Of a DNA stretch of 64,000 nt, positions 24,354 to 40,136 are shown piece by piece. Below the pieces are notes generated by a model that was not told the DNA's origin, made no database searches, and saw only the letters and a list, made by a program, of their open reading frames with translations. The position numbers were made by a program, and so were the translations under genes. Within the stretch, counting starts at the first letter, position 1. Each line of letters opens with the position of its first letter. Source of the DNA: Maea johnstoni. Taxonomy: Eukaryota; Annelida; Polychaeta; Spionida; Magelonidae. The stretch covers positions 30,907,589-30,971,588 of the forward strand of contig OZ012700.1 of assembly GCA_963942565.1 (NCBI GenBank). Reading direction: 5' to 3'.

Positions 24354-26811
24354 GTATGTATGTGTGTATGTATGTTTCTAAGTATGTATGTAAATATGTG
24401 TGTGTTTACTTATAGATAAATATACATATGAATAAATGTGTTTTCATTATTGATAGCCATCTTACTTTTTGCACTAATAGATATATAGTTTGAGTGCTTG
24501 AATGCGCAAATTTAAAGTAGCACAAATACTCTCCAGCAGGGCTGTTAAGCGAAATTATTTGCACTGCAAACTGAAGCAGTATACAGTTTCTGAATTAGCA
24601 AAGGTCCAATGCTCAGTAGTAAACACAACCCTTCAAAATAGAAAGCACACAACCTTCTTAATAGATGTATTAATTAGAGATAGCTTAGCATTCTCCAGCA
24701 GGTGCCAACTCCTAAATCAAACCATAAAGTACGTGTGCCCATTGCCGGGTTTGATTCAATTGAGTATTACATAGTATTACATACTTATTCTTTAATTAAT
24801 ATCATTATATTGGAACCATTTATATAACCATAAATATCAGCAAATGTAGACACCAAAATAAACCCTCAAAACCATCTATCTATCTATCAAAGCATCTATC
24901 TATCTATCAAACAATCTATCTATCTATATATTGAACCAGCTATCTATCAAACCATCTATATATCTATTTAACCATCTATCTATTGAACCATCTTTCTATC
25001 TATCAAACCAGCTATCTATCTATCAAATAAATCAGCTATATCTATGTATTGAACCAGCTATCTATCCAATGAATGAATGAATGAGGGCTTAACGGCACAT
25101 CAGCACATTAGGCTATTTAGTGCCATTAATTGGTTTTTTTTTCGTAAAGTGGTTGTTTGCCATTGTTGAAGAACAATGGCAAAGCATGTGAAAGAAGAAA
25201 AAGCGGAAGAGAAAGAGCAGAGCCTTCATATCCAAAGATGACCAAGCGATCTTTTAGATGCATGGTATCCATAGACAGATCCACACATCCCCATTTTTTT
25301 ATAAGGCGAGCAGGGTGCCACGCTGGCGTAGGGTTGCCCGGGAGGTGCCAACTCCTATTGCACACAGTAGGTGTGCCCCTTGCGGGGTGCTATCTATCCA
25401 TCAAACTATCTATCTTTCAAACCATCTAGCTATTGAACCATCTATCTATCGTTCGAACCAGCTATCTATCAAACCAGCTATCTATATGTATCAAACCAGC
25501 TATCTATCAAATCATTAAGCTATATATTGAACCAGCTATCTATGTATCAAACCAGCTATCTACTTATCAAACCAGCTAGTAATAATGATAATTAATTATT
25601 CAACAGTGCTGTAGGATTGTATATGATAGGCAGCATTCACCACATTGGGGCGGTGAATCCTGCAAAGTCATTATCTCCTCCTTGAACAGATAATACAACC
25701 TGGAAAATACACATCAAATGATAAACAAAGTCAATACATATAGGTATCACAAAAATAAAAGTAATACAAATAAGTCGGAATACGTAATACTAGTCTATGC
25801 ACAGGCACCATTGTGGTGGTAGAAAATGGTAGAAAATTAATAGATGGGAAATGTATGGAATATTTAGGTATAACATGGGGTTATAATACCCACCAACAAT
25901 TACTCAAACAGCACAGGAAATCAAAAAATTGCAATGTAATCTGTAATGGTATTTACTAATAATGACAACCTTCATGGTGTGACTTTGGGAGTATGTACCA
26001 CATATGTTGTAGGGTGACATGGCTCTGATTAATGTCTTTATCACCTGATTAAATTACATAACATAACTGATTGAAAAGACCAGTATTTCTAGTAGATTAA
26101 TTGAATAATGCACTAAGTAACTTTTATTTACCATGACTAAGATGTGGACAAATCATGGTTTAAAGATCATGAATTTAAATGTAAACTTACCCATGTTCTT
26201 GAGTGCAGGGACTGATGATGGGCACCTCACCGACAGGTTAAGCTGCTTTCAGTAGGCTCTCTGAAGATGATGGTGTTGAGTCCGATGAGGAGCAAGGTAG
26301 TACCATAACATCTTTTAAAGATGACATTGCTTTTCCGGGACCGTCTGTTATGGTGAAGACAGGAGATCACTGTGTAGGCTGTGGCAATAAAGCACGCGCC
26401 AAACATGGCTGTGAAGAATTCCTTCCTTTCTTCCGTCTTCAATGACACCAAAAGAAGATTATCAGTAACAATAAATGATTGAAAAAACTACACAATAATG
26501 ATGATGAAAATTATAATATTATAAAGAATAATAATAATGACTCTAATAATAATGAATTTAATTATAATAATAATAATAATGAATATAATTATAATAATCT
26601 TGAAAGAATAATAATTTAAGAAAAAACAATAATGGACGTAAACATAAACCCATTCAGGCCAGCATCAGCCTTCAAAGCCTGACATTTTTTGATGACCGCC
26701 CCTTGACAAAAGCAAATTTTAAAAATAATCTATCGTACGCTCTATCTTTCTATTGAACCATTTATCTATCAAACCATCTATCTATTGAACCATCTTTTTA
26801 TCTATCGAACA
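23474..26811. repeat. array unit 8
   Basis: Full unit of 3338 bp. It carries CAGCATCAGCC and ATAATATTATAAAG, a private change GTAGCGAAG near 23950, and one amino-acid change at the 3' end of the candidate exon. Confidence 0.95.
26231..26436 (-). CDS. candidate exon copy, unit 8 (Arg to Cys)
   Basis: One replacement, SSLTRR to SSLTCR, next to the donor; the donor GTGAGG itself is unchanged. Confidence 0.48.
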
Positions 26812-29800
26812 GTCAATCCACATAGGCATCACCAAATAAAAGTAATACAAATAAGTCGGAATACTTAATACTAGTCTATGCACGGGCACCATTGTGGTGT
26901 GCAGGTCCAACAAGGACGTAAATATAAATAATCGCACTCACAAACTTTGCCTATTCTACAGTATCTAAAATAAGACAAAAATAAATGGATTGTTTCACAT
27001 ATATTAATCATGAAATGAAATAGATACTGAACTTAAGAGCATTCATACTTATTAACTTCTAATATCACAAAAGGGTTAATTTAGTATGCCCTTACTTAAA
27101 ATGGTGTTTTTGGTATGCTTTGGTTATAACATGTTGCATTTTAGCCTACGTCCCAAGGAACTGTGTGTACAACTTTATAAAGTTAGCAAAGGCATGAACC
27201 AGTTATTCACGAATGTCTACTGGGTACGATGGACCAAGTGTGAAAAAGCAAATCAAAAGCTTTTTATTTTCTCAAACATTTTGGGGGTAGAGAAGATCAA
27301 ACTATTTAGCCTGACCACTCTAGAGGGAGGGTAAATAAAACTATTTATCCTACTTCTACAGAAGGCTGGTAAATATATTTCAAGCAATGACTGGTTGCTT
27401 GGCTCATCTTATTGGCAAAGGGAACTTAATTTACCGGAGTCGCAAAAAAGGCCATGTGCATGTCCTTCAGTATGACATAGAATATATCATCAGTACTATA
27501 AGTAAGACAAACCTATCAATAATGGAAACATGTATTTATCTCTATGTTTATCTATCAATATCTAACATCTATCTACATGTCTGTTTGTCAGTCAGTATTT
27601 CTATCTATCTTTCTATCTATCTGTGTGGGCGTGCGCACTTGGACACACACAAATTATACATATATATATATATACATATATATATATATGTATGTATGTG
27701 TGTATGTATGTTTCTAAGTATGTATGTAAATATGTGTGTGTTTACTTATAGATAAATATACATATGAATAAATGTGTTTTCATTATTGATAGCCATCTTA
27801 CTTTTTGCACTAATAGATATATAGTTTGAGTGCTTGAATGCGCAAATTTAAAGTAGCACAAATACTCTCCAGCAGGGCTGTTAAGCGAAATTATTTGCAC
27901 TGCAAACTGAAGCAGTATACAGTTTCTGAATTAGCAAAGGTCCAATGCTCAGTAGTAAACACAACCCTTCAAAATAGAAAGCACACAACCTTCTTAATAG
28001 ATGTATTAATTAGAGATAGCTTAGCATTCTCCAGCAGGTGCCAACTCCTAAATCAAACCATAAAGTATGTGTGCCCATTGCCGGGTTTGATTCAATTGAG
28101 TATTACATAGTATTACATACTTATTCTTTAATTAATATCATTATATTGGAACCATTTATATAACCATAAATATCAGCAAATGTAGACACCAAAATAAACC
28201 CTCAAAACCATCTATCTATCTATCAAAGCATCTATCTATCTATCAAACCATCTATATATCTATATATTGAACCAGCTATCTATCAAACCATCTATATATC
28301 TATTTAACCATCTATCTATTGAACCATCTTTCTATCTATCAAACCAGCTATCTATCTATCAAATAAATCAGCTATATCTATGTATTGAACCAGCTATCTA
28401 TCCAATGAATGAATGAATGAGGGCTTAAAGGCACATCAGCACATTAGGCTATTTAGTGCCATTAATTGGGTTTTTTTTCGTAAAGTGGTTGTTTGCCATT
28501 GTTGAAGAACAATGGCAAAGCATGTGAAAGAAGAAAAAGCGGAAGAGAAAGAGCAGAGCCTTCATATCCAAAGATGACCAAGGGATCTTTTAGATGCATG
28601 GTATCCATAGACAGATCCACACATCCCCATTTTTTTTATAAGGCGAGCAGGGTGCCACGCTGGCGTAGGGTTGCCCGGGAGGTGCCAACTCCTATTGCAC
28701 ACAGTAGGTGTGCCCCTTGCGGGGTGCTATCTATCCATCAAACTATCTATCTTTCAAACCATCTAGCTATTGAACCATCTATCTATCGTTCGAACCAGCT
28801 ATCTATCAAACCAGCTATCTATATGTATCAAACCAGCTATCTATCAAATCATTAAGCTATATATTGAACCAGCTATCTATGTATCAAACCAGCTATCTAC
28901 TTATCAAACCAGCTAGTAATAATGATAATTAATTATTCAACAGTGCTGTAGGATTGTATATGATAGGCAGCATTCACCACTTTGGGGCGGTGAATCCTGC
29001 AAAGTCATTATCTCCTCCTTGAACAGATAATACAACCTGGAAAATACACATCAAATGATAAACAAAGTCAATACATATAGGCATCACCAAAATAAAAGTA
29101 ATACAAATAAGTCGGAATACGTAATACTAGTCTATGCACAGGCACCATTGTGGTGGTAGAAAATGGTAGAAAATTAATAGATGGGAAATGTATGGAATAT
29201 TTAGGTATAACATGGGGTTATAATACCCACCAACAATTACTCAAACAGCACAGGAAATCAAAAAATTGCAATGTAATCTGTAATGGTATTTACTAATAAT
29301 GACAACCTTCATGGTGTGACTTTGGGAGTATGTACCACATATGTTGTAGGGTGACATGGCTCTGATTAAAGTCTTTATCACCTGATTAAATTACATAACA
29401 TAACTGATTGAAAAGACCAGTATTTCTAGTAGATTAATTGAATAATGCACTAAGTAACTTTTATTTACCATGACTAAGATGTGGACAAATCATGGTTTAA
29501 AGATCATGAATTTAAATGTAAACTTACCCATGTTCTTGAGTGCAGGGACTGATGATGGGCACCTCACCGACGGGTTAAGCTGCTTTCAGTAGGCTCTCTG
29601 AAGATGATGGTGTTGAGTCCGATGAGGAGCAAGGTAGTACCATAACATCTTTTAAAGATGACATTGCTTTTCCGGGACCGTCTGTTATGGTGAAGACAGG
29701 AGATCACTGTGTAGGCTGTGGCAATAAAGCACGCGCCAAACATGGCTGTGAAGAATTCCTTCCTTTCTTCCGTCTTCAATGACACCAAAAGAAGATTATC

Positions 29801-30148
29801 AGTAACAATAAATGATTGAAAAAACTACACAATAATGATGATGAAAATTATAATATTATAAAGAATAATAATAATGACTCTAATAATAATGAATTTAATT
29901 ATAATAATAATAATAATGAATATAATTATAATAATCTTGAAAGAATAATAATTTAAGAAAAAACAATAATGGACGTAAACATAAACCCATTCAGGCCAGC
30001 ATCAGCCTTCAAAGCCTGACATTTTTTGATGACCGCCCCTTGACAAAAGCAAATTTTGAAAATAATCTATCGTACGCTCTATCTTTCTATTGAACCATTT
30101 ATCTATCAAACCATCTATCTATTGAACCATCTTTTTATCTATCGAACA
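26812..30148. repeat. array unit 9
   Basis: Full unit of 3337 bp. Units 9, 10 and 11 have the same length and share GATTAAAGTC (near 29365 here) and AAGTATGTGTGCCC (near 28065 here), pointing to recent local duplication or conversion. Confidence 0.95.
29568..29773 (-). CDS. candidate exon copy, unit 9
   Basis: Consensus peptide, acceptor and both donors. Confidence 0.48.
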
Positions 30149-33100
30149 GTCAATCCACATAGGCATCACCAAATAAAAGTAATACAAATAAGTCGGAATA
30201 CTTAATACTAGTCTATGCACGGGCACCATTGTGGTGTGCAGGTCCAACAAGGACGTAAATATAAATAATCGCACTCACAAACTTTGCCTATTCTACAGTA
30301 TCTAAAATAAGACAAAAATAAATGGATTGTTTCACATATATTAATCATGAAATGAAATAGATACTGAACTTAAGAGCATTCATACTTATTAACTTCTAAT
30401 ATCACAAAAGGGTTAATTTAGTATGCCCTTACTTAAAATGGTGTTTTTGGTATGCTTTGGTTATAACATGTTGCATTTTAGCCTACGTACCAAGGAACTG
30501 TATGTACAACTTTATAAAGTTAGCAAAGGCATGAACCAGTTATTCACGAATGTCTACTGGGTACGATGGACCAAGTGTGAAAAAGCAAATCAAAAGCTTT
30601 TTATTTTCTCAAACATTTTGGGGGTAGAGAAGATCAAACTATTTAGCCTGACCACTCTAGAGGGAGGGTAAATAAAACTATTTATCCTACTTCTACAGAA
30701 GGCTGGTAAATATATTTCAAGCAATGACTGGTTGCTTGGCTCATCTTATTGGCAAAGGGAACTTAATTTACCGGAGTCGCAAAAAAGGCCATGTGCATGT
30801 CCTTCAGTATGACATAGAATATATCATCAGTACTATAAGTAAGACAAACCTATCAATAATGGAAACATGTATTTATCTCTATGTTTATCTATCAATATCT
30901 AACATCTATCTACATGTCTGTTTGTCAGTCAGTTTTTCTATCTATCTTTCTATCTATCTGTGTGGGCGTGCGCACTTGGACACACACAAATTATACATAT
31001 ATATATATATACATATATATATATATGTATGTATGTGTGTATGTATGTTTCTAAGTATGTATGTAAATATGTGTGTGTTTACTTTTAGATAAATATACAT
31101 ATGAATAAATGTGTTTTCATTATTGATAGCCATCTTACTTTTTGCACTAATAGATATATAGTTTGAGTGCTTGAATGCGCAAATTTAAAGTAGCACAAAT
31201 ACTCTCCAGCAGGGCTGTTAAGCGAAATTATTTGCACTGCAAACTGAAGCAGTATACAGTTTCTGAATTAGCAAAGGTCCAATGCTCAGTAGTAAACACA
31301 ACCCTTCAAAATAGAAAGCACACAACCTTCTTAATAGATGTATTAATTAGAGATAGCTTAGCATTCTCCAGCAGGTGCCAACTCCTAAATCAAACCATAA
31401 AGTATGTGTGCCCATTGCCGGGTTTGATTCAATTGAGTATTACATAGTATTACATACTTATTCTTTAATTAATATCATTATATTGGAACCATTTATATAA
31501 CCATAAATATCAGCAAATGTAGACACCAAAATAAACCCTCAAAACCATCTATCTATCTATCAAAGCATCTATCTATCTATCAAACCATCTATCTATCTAT
31601 ATATTGAACCAGCTATCTATCAAACCATCTATATATCTATTTAACCATCTATCTATTGAACCATCTTTCTATCTATCAAACCAGCTATCTATCTATCAAA
31701 TAAATCAGCTATATCTATGTATTGAACCAGCTATCTATCCAATGAATGAATGAATGAGGGCTTAAAGGCACATCAGCACATTAGGCTATTTAGTGCCATT
31801 AATTGGGTTTTTTTTCGTAAAGTGGTTGTTTGCCATTGTTGAAGAACAATGGCAAAGCATGTGAAAGAAGAAAAAGCGGAAGAGAAAGAGCAGAGCCTTC
31901 ATATCCAAAGATGACCAAGGGATCTTTTAGATGCATGGTATCCATAGACAGATCCACACATCCCCATTTTTTTTATAAGGCGAGCAGGGTGCCACGCTGG
32001 CGTAGGGTTGCCCGGGAGGTGCCAACTCCTATTGCACACAGTAGGTGTGCCCCTTGCGGGGTGCTATCTATCCATCAAACTATCTATCTTTCAAACCATC
32101 TAGCTATTGAACCATCTATCTATCGTTCGAACCAGCTATCTATCAAACCAGCTATCTATATGTATCAAACCAGCTATCTATCAAATCATTAAGCTATATA
32201 TTGAACCAGCTATCTATGTATCAAACCAGCTATCTACTTATCAAACCAGCTAGTAATAATGATAATTAATTATTCAACAGTGCTGTAGGATTGTATATGA
32301 TAGGCAGCATTCACCACTTTGGGGCGGTGAATCCTGCAAAGTCATTATCTCCTCCTTGAACAGATAATACAACCTGGAAAATACACATCAAATGATAAAC
32401 AAAGTCAATACATATAGGTATCACCAAAATAAAAGTAATACAAATAAGTCGGAATACGTAATACTAGTCTATGCACAGGCACCATTGTGGTGGTAGAAAA
32501 TGGTAGAAAATTAATAGATGGGAAATGTATGGAATATTTAGGTATAACATGGGGTTATAATACCCACCAACAATTACTCAAACAGCACAGGAAATCAAAA
32601 AATTGCAATGTAATCTGTAATGGTATTTACTAATAATGACAACCTTCATGGTGTGACTTTGGGAGTATGTACCACATATGTTGTAGGGTGACATGGCTCT
32701 GATTAAAGTCTTTATCACCTGATTAAATTACATAACATAACTGATTGAAAAGACCAGTATTTCTAGTAGATTAATTGAATAATGCACTAAGTAACTTTTA
32801 TTTACCATGACTAAGATGTGGACAAATCATGGTTTAAAGATCATGAATTTAAATGTAAACTTACCCATGTTCTTGAGTGCAGGGACTGATGATGGGCACC
32901 TCACCGACGGGTTAAGCTGCTTTCAGTAGGCTCTCTGAAGATGATGGTGTTGAGTCCGATGAGGAGCAAGGTAGTACCATAACATCTTTTAAAGATGACA
33001 TTGCTTTTCCGGGACCGTCTGTTATGGTGAAGACAGGAGATCACTGTGTAGGCTGTGGCAATAAAGCACGCGCCAAACATGGCTGTGAAGAATTCCTTCC

Positions 33101-33485
33101 TTTCTTCCGTCTTCAATGACACCAAAAGAAGATTATCAGTAACAATAAATGATTGAAAAAACTACACAATAATGATGATGAAAATTATAATATTATAAAG
33201 AATAATAATAATGACTCTAATAATAATGAATTTAATTATAATAATAATAATAATGAATATAATTATAATAATCTTGAAAGAATAATAATTTAAGAAAAAA
33301 CAATAATGGACGTAAACATAAACCCATTCAGGCCAGCATCAGCCTTCAAAGCCTGACATTTTTTGATGACCGCCCCTTGACAAAAGCAAATTTTGAAAAT
33401 AATCTATCGTACGCTCTATCTTTCTATTGAACCATTTATCTATCAAACCATCTATCTATTGAACCATCTTTTTATCTATCGAACA
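30149..33485. repeat. array unit 10
   Basis: Full unit of 3337 bp. It shares ACTTTTAGATAA (near 31081) with unit 11 only and has a private GTCAGTTTTTC near 30929. Confidence 0.95.
32905..33110 (-). CDS. candidate exon copy, unit 10
   Basis: Consensus peptide, acceptor and both donors. Confidence 0.48.
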
Positions 33486-36400
33486 GTCAATCCACATAGG
33501 CATCACCAAATAAAAGTAATACAAATAAGTCGGAATACTTAATACTAGTCTATGCACGGGCACCATTGTGGTGTGCAGGTCCAACAAGGACGTAAATATA
33601 AATAATCGCACTCACAAACTTTGCCTATTCTACAGTATCTAAAATAAGACAAAAATAAATGGATTGTTTCACATATATTAATCATGAAATGAAATAGATA
33701 CTGAACTTAAGAGCATTCATACTTATTAACTTCTAATATCACAAAAGGGTTAATTTAGTATGCCCTTACTTAAAATGGTGTTTTTGGTATGCTTTGGTTA
33801 TAACATGTTGCATTTTAGCCTACGTACCAAGGAACTGTATGTACAACTTTATAAAGTTAGCAAAGGCATGAACCAGTTATTCACGAATGTCTACTGGGTA
33901 CGATGGACCAAGTGTGAAAAAGCAAATCAAAAGCTTTTTATTTTCTCAAACATTTTGGGGGTAGAGAAGATCAAACTATTTAGCCTGACCACTCTAGAGG
34001 GAGGGTAAATAAAACTATTTATCCTACTTCTACAGAAGGCTGGTAAATATATTTCAAGCAATGACTGGTTGCTTGGCTCATCTTATTGGCAAAGGGAACT
34101 TAATTTACCGGAGTCGCAAAAAAGGCCATGTGCATGTCCTTCAGTATGACATAGAATATATCATCAGTACTATAAGTAAGACAAACCTATCAATAATGGA
34201 AACATGTATTTATCTCTATGTTTATCTATCAATATCTAACATCTATCTACATGTCTGTTTGTCAGTCAGTATTTCTATCTATCTTTCTATCTATCTGTGT
34301 GGGCGTGCGCACTTGGACACACACAAATTATACATATATATATATATACATATATATATATATGTATGTATGTGTGTATGTATGTTTCTAAGTATGTATG
34401 TAAATATGTGTGTGTTTACTTTTAGATAAATATACATATGAATAAATGTGTTTTCATTATTGATAGCCATCTTACTTTTTGCACTAATAGATATATAGTT
34501 TGAGTGCTTGAATGCGCAAATTTAAAGTAGCACAAATACTCTCCAGCAGGGCTGTTAAGCGAAATTATTTGCACTGCAAACTGAAGCAGTATACAGTTTC
34601 TGAATTAGCAAAGGTCCAATGCTCAGTAGTAAACACAACCCTTCAAAATAGAAAGCACACAACCTTCTTAATAGATGTATTAATTAGAGATAGCTTAGCA
34701 TTCTCCAGCAGGTGCCAACTCCTAAATCAAACCATAAAGTATGTGTGCCCATTGCCGGGTTTGATTCAATTGAGTATTACATAGTATTACATACTTATTC
34801 TTTAATTAATATCATTATATTGGAACCATTTATATAACCATAAATATCAGCAAATGTAGACACCAAAATAAACCCTCAAAACCATCTATCTATCTATCAA
34901 AGCATCTATCTATCTATCAAACCATCTATCTATCTATATATTGAACCAGCTATCTATCAAACCATCTATATATCTATTTAACCATCTATCTATTGAACCA
35001 TCTTTCTATCTATCAAACCAGCTATCTATCTATCAAATAAATCAGCTATATCTATGTATTGAACCAGCTATCTATCCAATGAATGAATGAATGAGGGCTT
35101 AAAGGCACATCAGCACATTAGGCTATTTAGTGCCATTAATTGGGTTTTTTTTCGTAAAGTGGTTGTTTGCCATTGTTGAAGAACAATGGCAAAGCATGTG
35201 AAAGAAGAAAAAGCGGAAGAGAAAGAGCAGAGCCTTCATATCCAAAGATGACCAAGGGATCTTTTAGATGCATGGTATCCATAGACAGATCCACACATCC
35301 CCATTTTTTTTATAAGGCGAGCAGGGTGCCACGCTGGCGTAGGGTTGCCCGGGAGGTGCCAACTCCTATTGCACACAGTAGGTGTGCCCCTTGCGGGGTG
35401 CTATCTATCCATCAAACTATCTATCTTTCAAACCATCTAGCTATTGAACCATCTATCTATCGTTCGAACCAGCTATCTATCAAACCAGCTATCTATATGT
35501 ATCAAACCAGCTATCTATCAAATCATTAAGCTATATATTGAACCAGCTATCTATGTATCAAACCAGCTATCTACTTATCAAACCAGCTAGTAATAATGAT
35601 AATTAATTATTCAACAGTGCTGTAGGATTGTATATGATAGGCAGCATTCACCACTTTGGGGCGGTGAATCCTGCAAAGTCATTATCTCCTCCTTGAACAG
35701 ATAATACAACCTGGAAAATACACATCAAATGATAAACAAAGTCAATACATATAGGTATCACCAAAATAAAAGTAATACAAATAAGTCGGAATACGTAATA
35801 CTAGTCTATGCACAGGCACCATTGTGGTGGTAGAAAATGGTAGAAAATTAATAGATGGGAAATGTATGGAATATTTAGGTATAACATGGGGTTATAATAC
35901 CCACCAACAATTACTCAAACAGCACAGGAAATCAAAAAATTGCAATGTAATCTGTAATGGTATTTACTAATAATGACAACCTTCATGGTGTGACTTTGGG
36001 AGTATGTACCACATATGTTGTAGGGTGACATGGCTCTGATTAAAGTCTTTATCACCTGATTAAATTACATAACATAACTGATTGAAAAGACCAGTATTTC
36101 TAGTAGATTAATTGAATAATGCACTAAGTAACTTTTATTTACCATGACTAAGATGTGGACAAATCATGGTTTAAAGATCATGAATTTAAATGTAAACTTA
36201 CCCATGTTCTTGAGTGCAGGGACTGATGATGGGCACCTCACCGACGGGTTAAGCTGCTTTCAGTAGGCTCTCTGAAGATGATGGTGTTGAGTCCGGTGAG
36301 GAGCAAGGTAGTACCATAACATCTTTTAAAGATGACATTGCTTTTCCGGGACCGTCTGTTATGGTGAAGACAGGAGATCACTGTGTAGGCTGTGGCAATA

Positions 36401-36822
36401 AAGCACGCGCCAAACATGGCTGTGAAGAATTCCTTCCTTTCTTCCGTCTTCAATGACACCAAAAGAAGATTATCAGTAACAATAAATGATTGAAAAAACT
36501 ACACAATAATGATGATGAAAATTATAATAATATAAAGAATAATAATAATGACTCTAATAATAATGAATTTAATTATAATAATAATAATAATGAATATAAT
36601 TATAATAATCTTGAAAGAATAATAATTTAAGAAAAAACAATAATGGACGTAAACATAAACCCATTCAGGCCAGCAGCAGCCTTCAAAGCCTGACATTTTT
36701 TGATGACCGCCCCCTGACAAAAGCAAATTTTGAAAATAATCTATCGTACGCTCTATCTTTCTATTGAACCATTTATCTATCAAACCATCTATCTATTGAA
36801 CCATCTTTTTATCTATCGAACA
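33486..36822. repeat. array unit 11
   Basis: Full unit of 3337 bp. It is close to unit 10 in its left part but reads CAGCAGCAGCC near 36671 like units 1-5 and 12-16, so it looks mosaic. One amino-acid change lies in the candidate exon. Confidence 0.95.
36242..36447 (-). CDS. candidate exon copy, unit 11 (Ile to Thr)
   Basis: One replacement, LLLIGLN to LLLTGLN, puts a polar residue in the second hydrophobic stretch. Confidence 0.48.
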
Positions 36823-39800
36823 GTCAATCCACATAGGCATCACCAAATAAAAGTAATACAAATAAGTCGGAATACTTAATACTAGTCTATGCACGGGCAC
36901 CATTGTGGTGTGCAGGTCCAACAAGGACGTAAATATAAATAATCGCACTCACAAACTTTGCCTATTCTACAGTATCTAAAATAAGACAAAAATAAATGGA
37001 TTGTTTCACATATATTAATCATGAAATGAAATAGATACTGAACTTAAGAGCATTCATACTTATTAACTTCTAATATCACAAAAGGGTTAATTTAGTATGC
37101 CCTTACTTAAAATGGTGTTTTTGGTATGCTTTGGTTATAACATGTTGCATTTTAGCCTACATACCGAGGAACTGTATGTACAACTTTATAAAGTTAGCAA
37201 AGGCATGAACCAGTTATTCACGAATGTCTACTGGGTACGATGGACCAAGTGTGAAAAAGCAAATCAAAAGCTTTTTATTTTCTCAAACATTTTGGGGGTA
37301 GAGAAGATCAAACTATTTAGCCTGACCACTCTAGAGGGAGGGTAAATAAAACTATTTATCCTACTTCTACAGAAGGCTGGTAAATATATTTCAAGCAATG
37401 ACTGGTTGCTTGGCTCATCTTATTGGCAAAGGGAACTTAATTTACCGGAGTCGCAAAAAAGGCCATGTGCATGTCCTTCAGTATGTCATAGAATATATCA
37501 TCAGTACTATAAGTAAGACAAACCTATCAATAATGGAAACATGTATTTATCTCTATGTTTATCTATCAATATCTAACATCTATCTACATGTCTGTTTGTC
37601 AGTCAGTATTTCTATCTATCTTTCTATCTATCTGTGTGGGCGTGCGCACTTGGACACACACAAATTATACATATATATATATATACATATATATATATGT
37701 ATGTATGTGTGTATGTATGTTTCTAAGTATGTATGTAAATATGTGTGTGTTTACTTATAGATAAATATACATATGAATAAATGTGTTTTCATTATTGATA
37801 GCCATCTTACTTTTTGCACTAATAGATATATAGTTTGAGTGCTTGAATGCGCAAATTTAAAGTAGCACAAATACTCTCCAGCAGGGCTGTTAAGCGAAAT
37901 TATTTGCACTGCAAACTGAAGCAGTATACAGTTTCTGAATTAGCAAAGGTCCAATGGTCAGTAGTAAACACAACCCTTCAAAATAGAAAGCACACAACCT
38001 TCTTAATAGATGTATTAATTAGCGATAGCTTAGCATTCTCCAGCAGGTGCCAACTCCTAAATCAAACCATAAAGTACGTGTGCCCATTGCCGGGTTTGAT
38101 TCAATTGAGTATTACATAGTATTACATACTTATTCTTTAATTAATATCATTATATTGGAACCATTTATATAACCATAGATATCAGCAAATGTAGACACCA
38201 AAATAAACCCTCAAAACCATCTATCTATCTATCAAAGCATCTATCTATCTATCAAACCATCTATCTATCTATATATTGAACCAGCTATCTATCAAACCAT
38301 CTATATATCTATTTAACCATCTATCTATCTATCAAACCAGCTATCTATCTATCAAATAAATCAGCTATATCTATGTATTGAACCAGCTATCTATCCAATG
38401 AATGAATGAATGAGGGCTTAAAGGCACATCAGCACATTAGGCTATTTAGTGCCATTAATTGGGTTTTTTTTCGTAAAGTGGTTGTTTGCCATTGTTGAAG
38501 AACAATGGCAAAGCATGTGAAAGAAGAAAAAGCTGAAGAGAAAGAGCAGAGCCTTCATATCCAAAGATGACCAAGGGATCTTTTAGATGCATGGTATCCA
38601 TAGACAGATCCACACATCCCCATTTTTTTTATAAGGCGAGCAGGGTGCCACGCTGGCGTAGGGTTGCCCGGGAGGTGCCAACTCCTATTGCACACAGTAG
38701 GTGTGCCCCTTGCGGGGTGCTATCTATCCATCAAACTATCTATCTTTCAAACCATCTAGCTATTGAACCATCTATCTATCGTTCGAACCAGCTATCTATC
38801 AAACCAGCTATCTATATGTATCAAACCAGCTATCTATCAAATCATTAAGCTATATATTGAACCAGCTATCTATGTATCAAACCAGCTATCTACTTATCAA
38901 ACCAGCTAGTAATAATGATAATTAATTATTCAACAGTGCTGTAGGATTGTATATGATAGGCAGCATTCACCACTTTGGGGCGGTGAATCCTGCAAAGTCA
39001 TTATCTCCTCCTTACACAGATAATACAACCTGGAAAATACACATCAAATGATAAACAAAGTCAATACATATAGGTATCACCAAAATAAAAGTAATACAAA
39101 TAAGTCGGAATACGTAATACTAGTCTATGCACAGGCACCATTGTGGTGGTAGAAAATGGTAGAAAATTAATAGATGGGAAATGTATGGAATATTTAGGTA
39201 TAACATGGGGTTATAATACCCACCAACAATTACTCAAACAGCCCAGGAAATCAAAAAATTGCAATGTAATCTGTAATGGTATTTACTAATAATGACAACC
39301 TTCATGGTGTGACTTTGGGAGTATGTACCACATATGTTGTAGGGTGACATGGCTCTGATTAATGTCTTTATCACCTGATTAAATTACATAACTGATTGAA
39401 AAGACCAGTATTTCTAGTAGATTAATTGAATAATGCACTAAGTAACTTTTATTTACCATGACTAAGATGTGGACAAATCATGGTTTAAAGATCATGAATT
39501 TAAATGTAAACTTACCCATGTTCTTGAGTGCAGGGACTGATGATGGGCACCTCACCGACGGGTTAAGCTGCTTTCAGTAGGCTCTCTGAAGATGATGGTG
39601 TTGAGTCCGATGAGGAGCAAGGTAGTACCATAACATCTTTTAAAGATGACATTGCTTTTCCGGGACCGTCTGTTATGGTGAAGACAGGAGATCACTGTGT
39701 AGGCTGTGGCAATAAAGCACGCGCCAAACATGGCTGTGAAGAATTCCTTCCTTTCTTCCGTCTTCAATGACACCAAAAGAAGATTATCAGTAACAATAAA

Positions 39801-40136
39801 TGATTGAAAAAACTACACAATAATGATGATGAAAATTATAATAATATAAAGAATAATAATAATGACTCTAATAATAATGAATTTAATTATAATAATAATA
39901 ATAATGAATATAATTATAATAATCTTGAAAGAATAATAATTTAAGAAAAAACAATAATGGACGTAAACATAAACCCATTCAGGCCAGCAGCAGCCTTCAA
40001 AGCCTGACATTTTTTGATGACCGCCCCCTGACAAAAGCAAATTTTGAAAATAATCTATCGTACGCTCTATCTTTCTATTGAACCATTTATCTATCAAACC
40101 ATCTATCTATTGAACCATCTTTTTATCTATCGAACA
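36823..40136. repeat. array unit 12
   Basis: Full unit of 3314 bp. A short CTAT-tract loss near 38318 is shared with units 13 and 14. A 5-bp loss giving TACATAACTGATTG near 39385 and CCTTACACAG near 39010 are shared with unit 13. Private changes lie near 37160. Confidence 0.95.
39556..39761 (-). CDS. candidate exon copy, unit 12
   Basis: Consensus peptide, acceptor and both donors. Confidence 0.48.
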